Shown here one piece after another: positions 1-10,469 of a stretch of 64,000 nt of DNA (positions are counted from its first letter, which is position 1; each line of letters begins with the position of its first letter). The position numbers were made by a program, and so were the translations under genes. The DNA comes from Symsagittifera roscoffensis (taxonomy: Eukaryota > Xenacoelomorpha > Acoela > Convolutidae): NCBI RefSeq assembly GCF_963678635.1, contig NC_087066.1, positions 65,629,277 through 65,693,276 on the forward strand. The letters are read 5' to 3'. Below the pieces are notes generated by a model that had not been told where the DNA came from, did not search any database, and saw only the letters and a program-made list of their open reading frames with translations.

Positions 1-588
1 AAGCAACAATTTAAAATTCGATCATAGATTCCACTGACAATGGCTAAGTCCTTGCTTTCAAGTTCCGCATTTGTCACTATTATTTCTTCACGCAAGAAGT
101 CAGCTCAGTGTAATAATCAAAATTGAGGAATCTGCTTAAAGTTTGTGGAATCCGCTTAAATTTGTGTAATCCGTAACAGCTAATTATCATATTCGCTGGT
201 TACCAAGTCTGTAGCAATGTAATTTCTACAAACTCTCTGCCTTACCCTGATACAAAACTCCCTGATTGAAAAAACATCCAAATTTTTGCGAAATCTTTTT
301 TCATAAGGAACTCAAGTTTTTCATGATGGTAAAATATGGTTTTTCATGAAGGTTGGGGACGATAAAAGTAAAAGAAACTCGCTTTGTTTGCTTTTATCTT
401 TCCTTACTTTTCAATCCACTAATGCTCACACCCATCCATCCTAAACTGAACTCAAAAACCGGAAAATAAAAAATTGAAATCCGATGCTAAACTGATAAAT
501 TTCGAAGTTTCACAGCGTCAAAGTTTGAATAAAATTAAAGTAATAGAAGTCAAATAGGTAGCGAAGGGTATTAGTGGCTTAAATTTAC
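1..588. other. AT-rich sequence, no gene seen
   Basis: I see no coding-like frame or RNA gene here. Around 123-172 there are three short near-repeats (aatctgcttaaa, aatccgcttaaa, aatccg), too short to assign to an element. Confidence 0.4.
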
Positions 589-843
589 TTAATAACTTCG
601 AATCATTCTCTTACATGAGTGTGGCTTTGCAAACTGATGTGGAATGTAGAAGTCGCTTCCACTGGTGGACGAGGAGACGAATGACTTGGAGAAGCTGCTT
701 CCACTGCTGACTGATGAAATACTCAAACTGGACACTATGTCTGAGTCATACATGTACACTACACGAGGAGACTTGATTTTCTTCCGCTTCGGAGGACTCG
801 ACTGTTTTCTTGAACCATGCAGTTTTTCTGAAGTTGAAAACAT
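589..843 (-). CDS. Ser-rich basic hypothetical protein or exon
   Basis: An 84-residue open frame starts at an ATG at 843. The N-terminal third carries a basic KRKKIKSPR stretch that could act as a nuclear localisation signal. The middle is very serine-rich (SSLSISSVSSGSS), and the tail has FYIPH and KPHSC. The composition is unlike the surrounding AT-rich noise frames and looks selected. The ATG directly follows CTTACTTAG, so it could be a true start or the first codon after a splice acceptor; a GTAAGA donor-like site near 612 could end an exon before the stop. Function is not recognised, and chance cannot be excluded at this length. Confidence 0.33.
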   Translation of the reverse strand: MFSTSEKLHGSRKQSSPPKRKKIKSPRVVYMYDSDIVSSLSISSVSSGSSFSKSFVSSSTSGSDFYIPHQFAKPHSCKRMIRSY

Positions 844-884
844 CTAAGTAAGCATTTTCAAAGTGCTTCAGTGGTACTACAGTA

Positions 885-930
885 CAGGGGCGGATTTAGG
901 ATTGAATCGACGATGGGGCAGAGATTTATT
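885..930 (+). repeat. End fragment of CAGGGGCGG hAT-type MITE
   Basis: CAGGGGCGGATTTAGGA matches the terminal inverted repeat of the 370-bp MITE at 11573-11942. Only this end is recognisable and no matching right end follows, so it is a truncated or decayed copy. Confidence 0.45.
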
Positions 931-1195
931 TTTCCATGTAAAAATTTAGTCGAAATTTTTTAGTTCAGCCAAAAGTATTTTCTCAATCCTCTCAAAACAT
1001 TTAAAATTCCATTTAATCACAAATTTTTGCAACGCTCGCTTTGAAAAAAAATCCCAAAAGGAGGCATTTTTTGTAATTTTTTGACCAAACAGTTGCGTTG
1101 GTTTGGCTATTTCTCTCCCTTCAAATTTAGCGTGTACTGCCACTGGATGCGCCTTTAGAAATATTTCATGACTGGACAATAATCCATACTCTAAT

Positions 1196-2154
1196 TTACA
1201 GTCATGGGACATAGAAATTGCAACTTTTTGATATGAACAGGAAAGTGAACGCACTTTTTCTTCACGTTTTATTCGTTTTCTTTGCAGCTATTTAAGATAC
1301 AGGACTCAAATTTTGACAAAAGGTAGATGAAAATATTTGAAAGCGCTTAACCGCGCCCAAAAACCGGAAAATATTGTTTTGAAGGCGTAAGCTAGCCAGA
1401 TTATCATAATTAAATTTACAGGTGTTCTTTGCTGGGGAAAAAAACTCACAAACAATATAAGGAATTCGAATTAATGGGCTCAAATTAGTTCTTTGGGAAG
1501 CTGATTAGCTTGAATTACTCATTATGTTGCTTATTACAGAATTAACTGAATTAACAGAGTTACTTGGTCAGGTGTCGAGAAACGGTCATAACTATTTTCA
1601 AGACACAAACCTTAAATAATCTTTGGAGCTTATACCAGAAAATTGGACAAACCTTACACAGAAGAAACCTGCTATTCAGACTTTTGTGTTTAGATTGGAG
1701 CAATTTTCTTCATACTTGCTGGAATGGTTCTTTTGTTGACTGAATCAGTGCGAAGTTATTCATAAAACTATAGCCATTTTCTTACGCCGGACCAAGTAAC
1801 TCTGTTAATTCTGCTATTTGTCATTTTAAGCAACAAAATGAGTAATTCAGGCTCATCAGCTTCCCAATTTGAGCGCATTAGCTCGAGTTCCTTGTATTGT
1901 TTGTGAGGTTGTTTCCACAGCAAGAATACCTGTAAAATTAGTTATGATAAGCTGGCTAATTTATGCTTTCAAAACAAGATTTTTCAACTTTTGGCCCGGT
2001 TAAGCCCTTTCAAAGAATTTCATTTACCTTTTGTCAAAATTTGAATTCTCTATCTTAAATATTTGCCGAGAAAACGAACAAAACGTGAAGAAAAAGATCG
2101 TTCAGTTGCTCTTTGAAATCAAAAAGTGGCAACTTCTATGTCCCGTGACTGTAT
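1196..2154. repeat. Large imperfect palindrome (foldback), arms ~400 bp
   Basis: The sequence from ~1196 to ~1610 reappears in reverse complement from ~2154 back to ~1765. Matching landmarks are ACAGTCATGGGACATAGAA (left) against its near complement at 2135-2153, TTTTGACAAAAGGTA at 1312, CAAACAATATAAGGAA at 1450, and TTACTTGGTC at 1560 against GACCAAGTAA at 1790. The arms carry small indels and substitutions, so the structure is old. The spacer of ~155 bp is unrelated to the arms. It could be a foldback transposon or an inverted duplication; I see no clear target-site duplication. Open frames inside it are not convincing. Confidence 0.85.
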
Positions 2155-2406
2155 TACGAGAGGTGGGACCTTGAGGTAGAATCTCTACCCCTACTCCACT
2201 CTGCTGCAATACACTTTGGTTCAATTGAATATTGCACAATTTTTACACTTAAAACCTTTACAAAGCCGAAAATTTTTTAGCCCTGTTTTCAATTTTTTTT
2301 GATAATCCTTTATATTTTGATCAAGATATGCAATTGGGATTTTTTGCTACCAAATAATTTTGTGGCCGTAGCACGATACAAACTCTTAATAGTCTTAGAG
2401 CTTTGC

Positions 2407-2591
2407 TTAGACATTAAAGGGATGACAAAAATAGTTGCATGGCGAACCAGGTCGTTTCATTTTCGCCAGATCGAACTCCTCCACTCTGAGAAGACAGGGG
2501 CGCTCTCGGTGGCCATTCGGGTCAGTTTTTTCATACTCATGTATGCCTTCTTTTGTCGACCACTCAGACTCCCGGGGCCCGCTCGAATTTA
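2407..2591 (-). CDS. Candidate coding exon, unknown protein
   Basis: On the minus strand an open frame of about 60 codons follows a pyrimidine-rich acceptor-like site (CTGTTTTTCAAG just above 2591). It is rich in charged and polar residues (for example ESEWSTKEG, EKTDPNGHRER, VEEFDLAKMKRPG) and ends at a TAA at 2407. The region has visibly higher GC than its surroundings. No domain is recognised. A donor-like GGTTCG occurs before the stop, so the exon may end earlier. Without transcript data it is only a candidate. Confidence 0.35.
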
Positions 2592-2599
2592 CTTGAAAA

Positions 2600-3570
2600 A
2601 CAGAAGCATTTAAATCTTTTATCTTTCTTTTAGCCCAACCCTTCTAATAGTTTTTGGGTCATTTTTTAAAGCAAATCAGACTGCAGATGTAACTAATAGG
2701 CTTTCTGAATTTAATTTCTTTTTTTTTGTTATCTTTCGCTTCTTCTTGCTATTGTTTTTGCTCTGATCTTCTCCCCTTCTAAATTTTTAACAGAAAGTTT
2801 TGAAACATAGCCAACAGACAGTTGGAGAAAAGTTAATGAACGCAAGTAGACAAAAAACACTGATTTTTTATTTGAAAAAATCTCCTATTTTCTTCTTTAA
2901 AAAAAACAGATGCCCTTAGAGCTCTTGAAAAATCTCGAAAAATTTATGAGTGGTATTTGTTAGTAAAATTAACCCAGTTTGAGAAAACTGTACCAATAAG
3001 TAAAAATTTTGTTTCGCTGGAAAATTCAAAAATTAAAATCCATTTTCAAAATTCGATCACGTTTTTCGTGACTTTTACAATTTCGCTGTTCGATAGTGGA
3101 GTTTGCCTTCCTCTTAACAAAGGAAATTAAATTAATTTTAAAATAAATCAAAAAGTCAAACCGCTAAAAAGTTAATTTCCTGAAAAAAAAAGAATATTCG
3201 AGACCAATATAAAAGTCTGAACTACGTTCAGCGACTCTTAAAATTGTATTAAGTGATTTTGCTTATTATACTTTTTTCATAATTTCATCAACATTTATCA
3301 TTAAAGCTATCCAGTCTTGTTTTTTTGGTTTTTCTCTGGTTCAATTTCTAGATCTCGATCATTATCTCTTAAAAAGAAGAAAAGAAACATATAAATTTCA
3401 ATCGCAAAACAGTCCAGTTTTTCTGATTTGATGCGCCCGTTGTTGTACTCCTGCGGTCTCTAATGGCTTCCCCTCAATCTAATTTTGTAAGTAAGTTAAT
3501 AGCAACTGGGATAAAATTTGGCATCCATATATTGGAAACATTTTTTTTTTCATGAAAAGGATGTAAACGA
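2600..3570. other. AT-rich spacer, no gene seen
   Basis: Homopolymeric A and T runs dominate. I find no supported coding frame, RNA gene or element end in this stretch. Confidence 0.4.
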
Positions 3571-3574
3571 CGAA

Positions 3575-4012
3575 CTATTTTATTCAGTCAAATTTTGACT
3601 TTTCTAACAAACTTTAGAAATTTTTTTTTGTACCATTTGAAAGATATTGTTGTTCTTAGGCTCAATTTTAAAAAATGATTCTTTTTATAATACGTTACGC
3701 CGCAAAATGAATCATTCCGAATTGGATTGAGATCAGCAATTTGGTTTTAGTAATGCAATACGAGACGCTGAATACATTTTGATGATTTTTTCATAACGTG
3801 TTGGGGTTAAAAAAGAAGTTGAAATAGAAAAAAAAATCAATTTTCTCAACACCTTTTTTTGTTTTACCTAGCGTATGTTGGGTTAGATTGAAAACATATT
3901 AAAAACAACACTCTTTTTGATTATTCTAATATTTTTTTAACAAAGAATTTTTCATTTGGCCTTAAAAAGAATTGGAACAATCAGGGCTTCACCCTGATAT
4001 ACGAGCTAATAT
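3575..4012 (+). mobile_element. Old copy of dual-stem-loop element family
   Basis: The left part resembles the 5' region of better copies (TTTTATTCAGTCAAATTTTG; GAAAGATATTGTTGTTC). The right end has the family 3' stem-loop CAGGGCTTCACCCTG followed by ATATACGAGC. It is heavily decayed, and the terminal CAGTCTTG is lost. See 31327-31865 and 36952-37482 for near-complete copies. Confidence 0.6.
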
Positions 4013-4165
4013 ACTGATATTTGAAATGATTTTAGGACTGAAACTAAACATAAGTTTTTTTTGTAGCGGTGAACTGTTAATTGTGGTTTAGTGGTTGAGG
4101 AACAGAGATATGCAAAACTGATGCAAATAACTCGAAAACGACAATTTGTAAAATTATTTCTATAA

Positions 4166-4572
4166 AGGTGATGCCTGGAATGAATCGACTGCCCTTTAAC
4201 GTCTATTGTAGAGCTCAGTTTTTTTAAAAAGAAAAAATTAAAACAAAACCCCTTACGCGCAATTTAAAGTGCGAAGTGGTATATTGTTTGACATAGAATA
4301 ACCTTCTAATTAGAACAACGGATTAAACAGTTTTTGAGACGGATTAAATAGCCGCTCACTCACTAATTGCGCGAACTATATAGCGCGTTAATTAAACCAC
4401 ATTGATCAAAATGACAAATATCAAAAACTCATAAATATCACAGTATAAATTTTTAAATTCAGTGCAGGATATCAATAACCAGACGCTCTAAAAAGTATCT
4501 TTAAAAAACCGAAATTTGTTTGGAGAAAAAAGCAATCCGAGCACAAATTTTCCGCCTATTTATTCAAAAGTC
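4166..4572 (-). mobile_element. Old inverted copy of dual-stem-loop family
   Basis: Family landmarks occur in order in reverse orientation: CGACTGCCCTTTAACG, GAGACGGATTAAAT, GCGCGTTAATTAAACC, CGAAATTTGTTTGGAG and CCGAGCACAAATTTTCCG. The 3' stem-loop is no longer recognisable. It lies next to the opposite-orientation copy at 3575-4012. Confidence 0.55.
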
Positions 4573-4664
4573 TGCACAATATAACAGATAAGAATATTTA
4601 TGAAAAACAACAGCTCGTAAAAAGCAATTCCGTTTTGTTTTTAAAAGCGAAAAGATCATTTTCG

Positions 4665-5419
4665 TCAAAAAATCCCCTCGGGTGACAAGTATGTAATTTT
4701 GAAATGGAAACCTGTGCTCGATTCTCCCCCTAATAGAACCGCAGTTGATTCGTTGTTCGCATAGTAGTCGGCTCTGTTGGAACAGGCGTCTAGAGTAGTC
4801 GTGAAAGGAGCCGAACTGAGTAGATTGTCGGGTAATTCCGTCCAGGGTACTCCAAACACGATTGACTCTGACTTCTGTATCGAGTCGTCATAGGCAATTG
4901 CAAAGAGGGTAGAAATCGCAAAACAATCTCCTGTCAAATTATATACTTTTGTCTTCTCTCAATAGACAACCTAATAAAAATTTTTAGACAATGGCTTTAG
5001 ACAATGTAGTCTATTTATGAAATAATAGAAAATTACGAAGATAAAACATAAAAATTAGGGTTAAAAGTGAAAATCTTATACTGACTTGGTAACATTGAAT
5101 TTTCTAGTCGACCAAAAATTAAACGCAATTTAGTAGGAAAATTAGTATGACCTTCGCCGCGCTTTATGACAGTCTGTGAGGCGCATGTTGCAACAATGTC
5201 TAAGTCCTCTAAGAAGTGCAGCGGCTCTCCCCTCGGTTGAACAGATATGGACCCCGTTATGTTCTGCAGGAAACTGCACACCCGGAAGTCCTGGAAGAGT
5301 ATAGGGCGGCAGGGGCTGCGAGACTTGTAAAGCGGACAGATGTCTTCCAGCGGACATTGATTTCCGAACTTTTGGCGCTGAGACACTGCCGAGTCTCTCC
5401 GAGACGTGCCAATCATCAT
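4665..5419 (-). CDS. Two-exon gene candidate, cysteine-containing unknown protein
   Basis: Exon 1 (5152-5419) starts at tandem ATGs and runs 89 codons plus one base to a GT donor (GAAG|GTCATA). Exon 2 (4665-4930) follows the acceptor AATTTGACAG and ends at a TGA. The 221-nt intron joins a phase-1 donor to a phase-1 acceptor, so the frame is kept; the predicted product is about 177 aa. Exon 1 has several cysteines (CPLEDICPLYKSRSPCRP) and a possible N-glycosylation site (NITGS). Exon 2 adds two more cysteines and an NES site. No signal peptide is visible at this start, so upstream exons may be missing. The family is not recognised. A second open frame overlaps exon 1 but has a less natural composition. 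Confidence 0.45.
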
Positions 5420-5429
5420 CCAAAATGCA

Positions 5430-6140
5430 GAAACTTATTAGGTTTGCGCTTTATTTTTAGATTTACTGAGAAAATATTTCATATAAACAAAGATAATTTT
5501 TGAGATTAAAGATATTTTGCATAGCTCATGAACTGCAAAATTAACTAGAAGTATATGATCGGCGCACGATATCACAGCTAATTTTTTTGCTTTTTCATAG
5601 TTTAGAGGTCAACAGCTATCAACTTGAGTTCAATGTAAACTTAAAACGTTTCAAACAGATTTTGCTTTTTGATCAGTGATGGTTTAAAAAGAAATGATTC
5701 ATTTCACGTTTTGTTTCAAATGGTTCAAAAACAGTTTGATTTTCAAAAAATCTGAACTCAAAAACTCAATTATTTTTGAAGTAAATGGTCAAGTATTGTA
5801 ATTTGCCGAAAATACTTTGCAAAATTACTAAAATTTGTTTATGTAGCAAGATAGTCCTCATTAATTTATTAGCATTGCTAATGTATAATTGTAATAATTT
5901 ATTATTTTTTACCTGGTTTGGTTTATCCTGGTTGTAACTTGAACTGTCTTGAGTCAGTATTGTGTATCATTTTACGTCATGTAGTTTCAGTGATTTTTAT
6001 TTCTCTTTGTTGTATTTTTTCAGTCGGTCAGAAAGTGACGAGATTATCGAGAAGTCACCTTGTGGAGTAAGCTTGACCTTTCGACAAAAAATAATGAAGA
6101 CTTTTGTCTGAAAAATATATTAACTGCCTTATATGAGTTG
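5430..6140. other. AT-rich spacer with one splice-like microexon
   Basis: No gene is supported. The only structured item is a plus-strand stretch at 6024-6066 between TTTTTTCAG and GTAAGC, whose middle frame is open (RSESDEIIEKSPCG). It is too short to call on its own. Confidence 0.35.
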
Positions 6141-6183
6141 TTAAGGAACGGTGGCTATGAATTTAATAGCCACCGTTCCTTAA
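6141..6183. repeat. Perfect 17-bp hairpin
   Basis: TTAAGGAACGGTGGCTA at 6141-6157 is the exact reverse complement of 6167-6183, separated by a 9-nt loop. It is GC-richer than its surroundings. It is shorter than a typical miRNA precursor and has no T-run after it. Confidence 0.9.
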
Positions 6184-6779
6184 ATTATTTTTGATCTCTC
6201 TGGATTGACATCGCCGAGGAATGGAGCATAGATCAGCAAGAGTTTTATCATCTCGTTCAGAGTAAAATCAAAGAAAACGCATAAGAAAATGTGCATTTTT
6301 GTTCAAATTATATTTGTGATATAATTTTACACATCTCTGAGATATACTCATTCCGATTACATCTCAATTGGCGTAACTCCTAAATGGCATAAAAATGAAA
6401 AGTTTCCCAAATAGCAAAAGTCAATGCACGTAGCATTGAAAAACTTTTTCGAGAGAACCTCTTTTTGCGAACAAAGCATGAAAAACAGCTGAAATCTGTG
6501 ATTCAATTGTTGAGATAATATTCTGAATTTTTTTTTCAAGAATTCTATTTGAAAACATAAACTTGCTAAGACGTATCAGTTCTTGTAATCATTTGTTCCG
6601 ACAGAATTCTTGCTCAACATTTGTTTGGAGCTAATTAAATCCGAATCTTGTTCACCTGTTTTTGTTCCTGATAAAAAGGAGAAATAATTGTTGATAGAAA
6701 GTGTTTGAGTTTCAATCAAAAACTTGAAAATTATGCCATTTGGGAAAAGTTTCTTTTTATGCCACTTAGGAGTTATCAT

Positions 6780-6998
6780 TTATCCACGAGGGATAGGACC
6801 AACATACGAGCTGTACAGCTCATCACGGCGAACCGCTGTTGTGCCCCTGCTTAAGAACTACATGCAATTTTTTTGGTTAGTTTTCTGGGCTGGGTAATGT
6901 TGCCTCACCCTCAAGCAACGAGCACGGATCATGGTGGGCCTCGAACATCCGACCTTTCGATTGAAAGGCGGAGACGTAACCACTTCACCACTGCTCCC
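6780..6998 (-). mobile_element. tRNA-derived SINE
   Basis: On the minus strand the element starts GGGAGCAGTGGTGAAGTGG (A-box-like). About 40 bp later it has TGTTCGAGGCC, a close match to the pol III B box. The 3' complement to the acceptor stem is absent, so it is not a functional tRNA. Its far end (GAGCTGTACAGCTC, then TATGTTGGTCC) recurs at 17663-17722, as expected for a shared SINE 3' tail. The paralogous block near 7885 lacks it, so the insertion post-dates the duplication. Confidence 0.65.
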
Positions 6999-7534
6999 TA
7001 TATGCCATATGGGGAGTTACCATAAAAAGGCCCGATAAGTAGTGGGCTCAAAACTGGAGGTAGGAACATGTCAATGCTCAATTTTGTTGAAAATTGATTT
7101 AATAATTCAAAAAAATTGATGCGTTAATCCATCCATTCTTCATTAGTGTTTCAAAAAGGGATAACTTATCTCATCAGTTACTGTTATCTTTTCTTCCGAC
7201 AGAAATTTTGCTTAACATTTGTTTGGAAGTAACTAAATCCAAATCTTCTTCACCTGTTTTTGTTCGTTGATAAAATGTGTTTGAGAAACTCAATGAAGGA
7301 CTTCCTGATACAAAGAGGCGTGCTTTTCAGGTTTCCGAAGAGAAACTACCTGAGCTCGGACAGTTTTTCTTTAGGCGGAAATTTTTTTAAGCTAATAGCA
7401 GACTCAGCTCAAAATAGATCTCACATTTCTGTGATCTAGAGAGTCGACATAATCATTACAAATCACAAAGTTAGTCCCACCGCTTGAAACAAATCTTTGA
7501 TGGATGAAATAATCATTGGAGCTTTTTGTTTGTC

Positions 7535-7845
7535 GAGAAAGTCGAGACAGTCGAAACATACCCATTTTAGGCCAAAAAAGTCGAAATATATCTACGCGAG
7601 GTTGAAGCAACATTTAAAAAAAATGCAGTAGAAAAAGTTAATACATATCGATCTTTGGTCGAGAAAGTTGAAACATATCTGAACTGAGTCGAACAAAATC
7701 GAAATTTGTTTTGATTGGATCGAGAAAGTCGAAACGTACCAAAATTGGGCCGAGAAATTTGAAACATACCGAAGTTTGGTCGAGACGGTTGAAACATTCC
7801 TATTTTTGGTCGAGAGAGTCGAAACATAAATCGAGCAGCTCGACC
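7535..7845. repeat. 30-bp degenerate minisatellite
   Basis: About ten degenerate units follow the pattern GGTCGAGAAAGTCGAAACAT plus ~10 bp; neighbouring starts are 30 bp apart (for example GGTCGAGACGG to GGTCGAGAGAG). Because 30 is a multiple of three, minus-strand frames read as decapeptide repeats (MFQPSRPNFG-like). There is no sign of a wider gene, so these frames are treated as by-products. Confidence 0.85.
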
Positions 7846-8039
7846 CGGTTTTCAATCAAAACTTGCCTTTTATGCCATTTAGGGCAAATTAATGCCATTT
7901 GGGAAGTTACCATAAATGGAACCCGACAGGTAGTGAGTCAAAACTGGAGATAAGAACGTGTCAATGCTCATTTTTAATAAAAATTGATTCGATAATTCAG
8001 AAAAATTGATGCGCTGATCCATCCATTCTTTAGTACTGT

Positions 8040-9590
8040 ATAATTTATTTCTATTTTTACCTCTGATGAGACAAAAAGAGGCACTAATAGAATTTGATGC
8101 AGTTTTAGTAAAAAATATCGAGGAAGCTGCGCTGTTTTATCATCAGAGATATCCGCTCTGACAAAAAGTGATTTAGATGTATTTTAATAAAAAAACAAGA
8201 AGAATAAATTGAGACCGCTTTTTGTTTGAAAAATTATTCGCGTAAAACAAAAAATATTAAGTTGATTTATACTGAAATTCAATCCAAGCTAAAAAACGTC
8301 CAAATTACTTTCAAATAGTGAAAAGTCCATTGTCCAATCCTTTTTGTCTTTAATTTTAGTGGAATTAAATCGGATGTATATTGATTCTTTTTTTTTCATT
8401 TCATTTCGTTTTTTAAACACTTTTGAGCTTGTATTGCCTTAATTTATTGCCCATGATTTTTATTGTAAATTATGCTCATCATTGCATTTTTTGAGCTCAA
8501 AGTCTGGTTTATAGTGGTCGTATTTTGTTGCATAGGTTTTCACTCGAAATCACAACTTCACTAATGATTTTATACGGTTTCCTTGCATGTTTTTGAGCTC
8601 TAAATCCGATTAATTTTGACCATATTCTTGTTTAATATAATAAATTTCTGCTCAAAACCTGTTTCATTTTGATGATTTTTTATAATTTCTATAACATTTG
8701 GTATGTGTGTTTATACTAAAAATGGAGAAAAATAACAAGCTTTTTAAAAATAGGTTGTTTTTTTTGCAATTTTAGAGACAAAATTGATCTGCTAAGGTTG
8801 AAATTGATTTTGGATGTAAGATTTGGATAAGTTTAAGAATGATTTAGATGAATATCATTCAATAAAAAAAAGTACATCCAATTTGATTTAAATCAATTTC
8901 TTAGACACTTAGATCAATCAAAAGTTTTCGGGAAAGATCTGCTATTTAAATCGTTTCAATTAAATTTGACTTGATCTAAAACGATTTGTGCTAATGCAGA
9001 TAATCGTAATTTTTTTACAAATTCAACAAAAAAATGGGTTGACAAAAAGGTTTCAGATATGCTGCTTTTTAAATTGGAAAAGTCCCATTCATTACTTCGT
9101 CGCATTATACATTTTTTATCAAATGTTAAAAACGGAATACACCAAAGAGATTTCCCGCAGGCAAACTATCCCTAGGACAAAGCAAACGATTGTCCAAACG
9201 GGTTTGAAGCGATAAAGCTCATTTGGTGACTGGAAACGCTTCATTTTTTGCGGACAATTAGACTCGAGTAAACTGCCTAATCCAAATTTTTTTGATTTAG
9301 CCTTATTGAAATTTTCTAATTTGTTTGAATTAAATTCCTTGTTCTTGCTTATCCTTTTTTCAAAGAATTTAAAAAAAATTATTTCTATGTTTTTAGCAAG
9401 TTTTTTCTGCCGATTTGAAAGTATTCGGCTTTTTTTATGCCGCTCAGTTTAAGCACTTTGTACAAAAATTACTGCTGTTAGAGCTGATTTAAACTATCCA
9501 AAAAAGTCTACCTTTTATAGCAAAAGACCACCTTTTGTTTCTATCTTTTTCAATTTAAAAGATAGAAACAAGAGTTGATTAAAGTTTACC
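8040..9590. other. AT-rich spacer, no gene seen
   Basis: No coding-like frame, RNA gene or element terminus is supported. A 15-bp perfect hairpin (TTGTTTCTATCTTTT at 9535-9549 against 9557-9571) lies at its right edge, beside the foldback element. Confidence 0.4.
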
Positions 9591-9592
9591 AT

Positions 9593-9975
9593 AAATTTTG
9601 AGAAATTTGGAACCAAAGTTTAAATGCAAAAAGGGGTAACTTTGGCTTCTTTTATCCAACGAAAAAAAACTTCTCTGTCAATTGATGAACAAAAATATAT
9701 TGAGGAAAACTTTTTTAGAAAAATCTAGAATCTAAAGCGCGCTATTTTTCAACTTTACATTTTTTGGCTACCAAACAAAACTATATTCGTTTATACAGAG
9801 TTTTGGATATTATACCCTTCCAGAATGGTGTTGGGCTATGTAAGAGGTTTGATTGGTTTGATGAAACTTGCTCATCAATTGACTAAAAGTTCAACGTAAC
9901 TTTTAGTTGACTAAAAGAAGCCAAAATTACCCCTTTTTGTGTTTAATTTTTGGTACCGAATTTTGCAAAATAAAT
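9593..9975. mobile_element. Foldback/MITE with ~100-bp inverted repeats
   Basis: The left arm (GCAAAAAGGGGTAACTTTGG near 9627, then GTCAATTGATGAACAA near 9678) matches in reverse complement the right arm (CCAAAATTACCCCTTTTTG at 9919, and TTGCTCATCAATTGAC at 9867). The arms are about 100 bp with indels, and the core is about 170 bp with no open frame. Target duplications are not clear. Confidence 0.72.
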
Positions 9976-10369
9976 TGCATCATAATATTTATTGTAATAA
10001 CCCGAACAAATTTTTTCTGCCTACTTGTTTATAGCCTCAACCTGATTTGCAAAAAAACGCGGTTAAAATCTCCAATTTTGTTCATTTTTTCCGGATAACT
10101 TAAATCGGCATTCTTCTACTCTTAATTGCAAGGTTCGAATAAGAGTTCTGGGTCAAAGATCGTTCCATTGGTCTGCTGGGGTTGGTGATTGATATGGACT
10201 ATGGACCCATTGTTACCATCAAAAAATGAACCAACACGCCACTCAAATGGTTCTTTTCATACTGTTGTTTAAGACTTCAGTTTTTGACCATTGATGCTTA
10301 TAATAGCTCAAAGATTTTTTGCTCAATATAATAATTATTTTAAAGGAAATCGTTATCAAAAAAAATGCT

Positions 10370-10458
10370 GGATCAAGTTAATATCTTCCCCCCCCCCAAA
10401 GCCGTTAACTTGGGTAGAATGTTAACATTCTACCCATATTAGAATGTTGATTTGATAT
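10370..10458. mobile_element. Short hAT-like MITE with 8-bp target duplication
   Basis: The element begins GGATCAAGTTAATATC, and its right end is an imperfect inverted copy. It is flanked on both sides by AAAATGCT (10362-10369 and 10459-10466). An internal perfect palindrome at 10413-10436 is centred on GTTAAC. The 8-bp duplication and the shared terminus place it with 16138-16329. Confidence 0.75.
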
Positions 10459-10469
10459 AAAATGCTTTC

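Larger units (their letters stand above)
6357..8036. repeat. Patchwork of duplicated and inverted segments
   Basis: The segment 6601-6675 recurs directly at 7199-7275, and 7005-7150 recurs at 7885-8036 (shared GTCAAAACTGGAG-type core and GATCCATCCATTCTT-type end). The sequence 6362-6420 is an inverted copy of 6730-6780, built around ATGCCATTTAGG. The simplest reading is a duplicated unit. The first copy then received the SINE at 6780-6998, and the second contains the minisatellite at 7535-7845. Confidence 0.6.

Noticed and set aside
946-1254. 102-aa minus-strand ORF beside the large palindrome
   Set aside because: Part of it lies in the palindrome arm, which is broken in the partner arm; no recognisable features.
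2299-2613. 104-aa plus-strand ORF
   Set aside because: Hydrophobic noise over its first half; the GC-richer second half is better explained by the minus-strand exon candidate at 2407-2591.
6024-6066. 43-nt plus-strand microexon between TTTTTTCAG and GTAAGC
   Set aside because: Splice borders are good and one frame is open, but there is no partner exon and the size is too small to support a gene.
7567-7855. Minus-strand ORFs of 86-87 aa with decapeptide repeats
   Set aside because: They follow from the 30-bp minisatellite period; two frames are equally open and neither has flanking gene structure.
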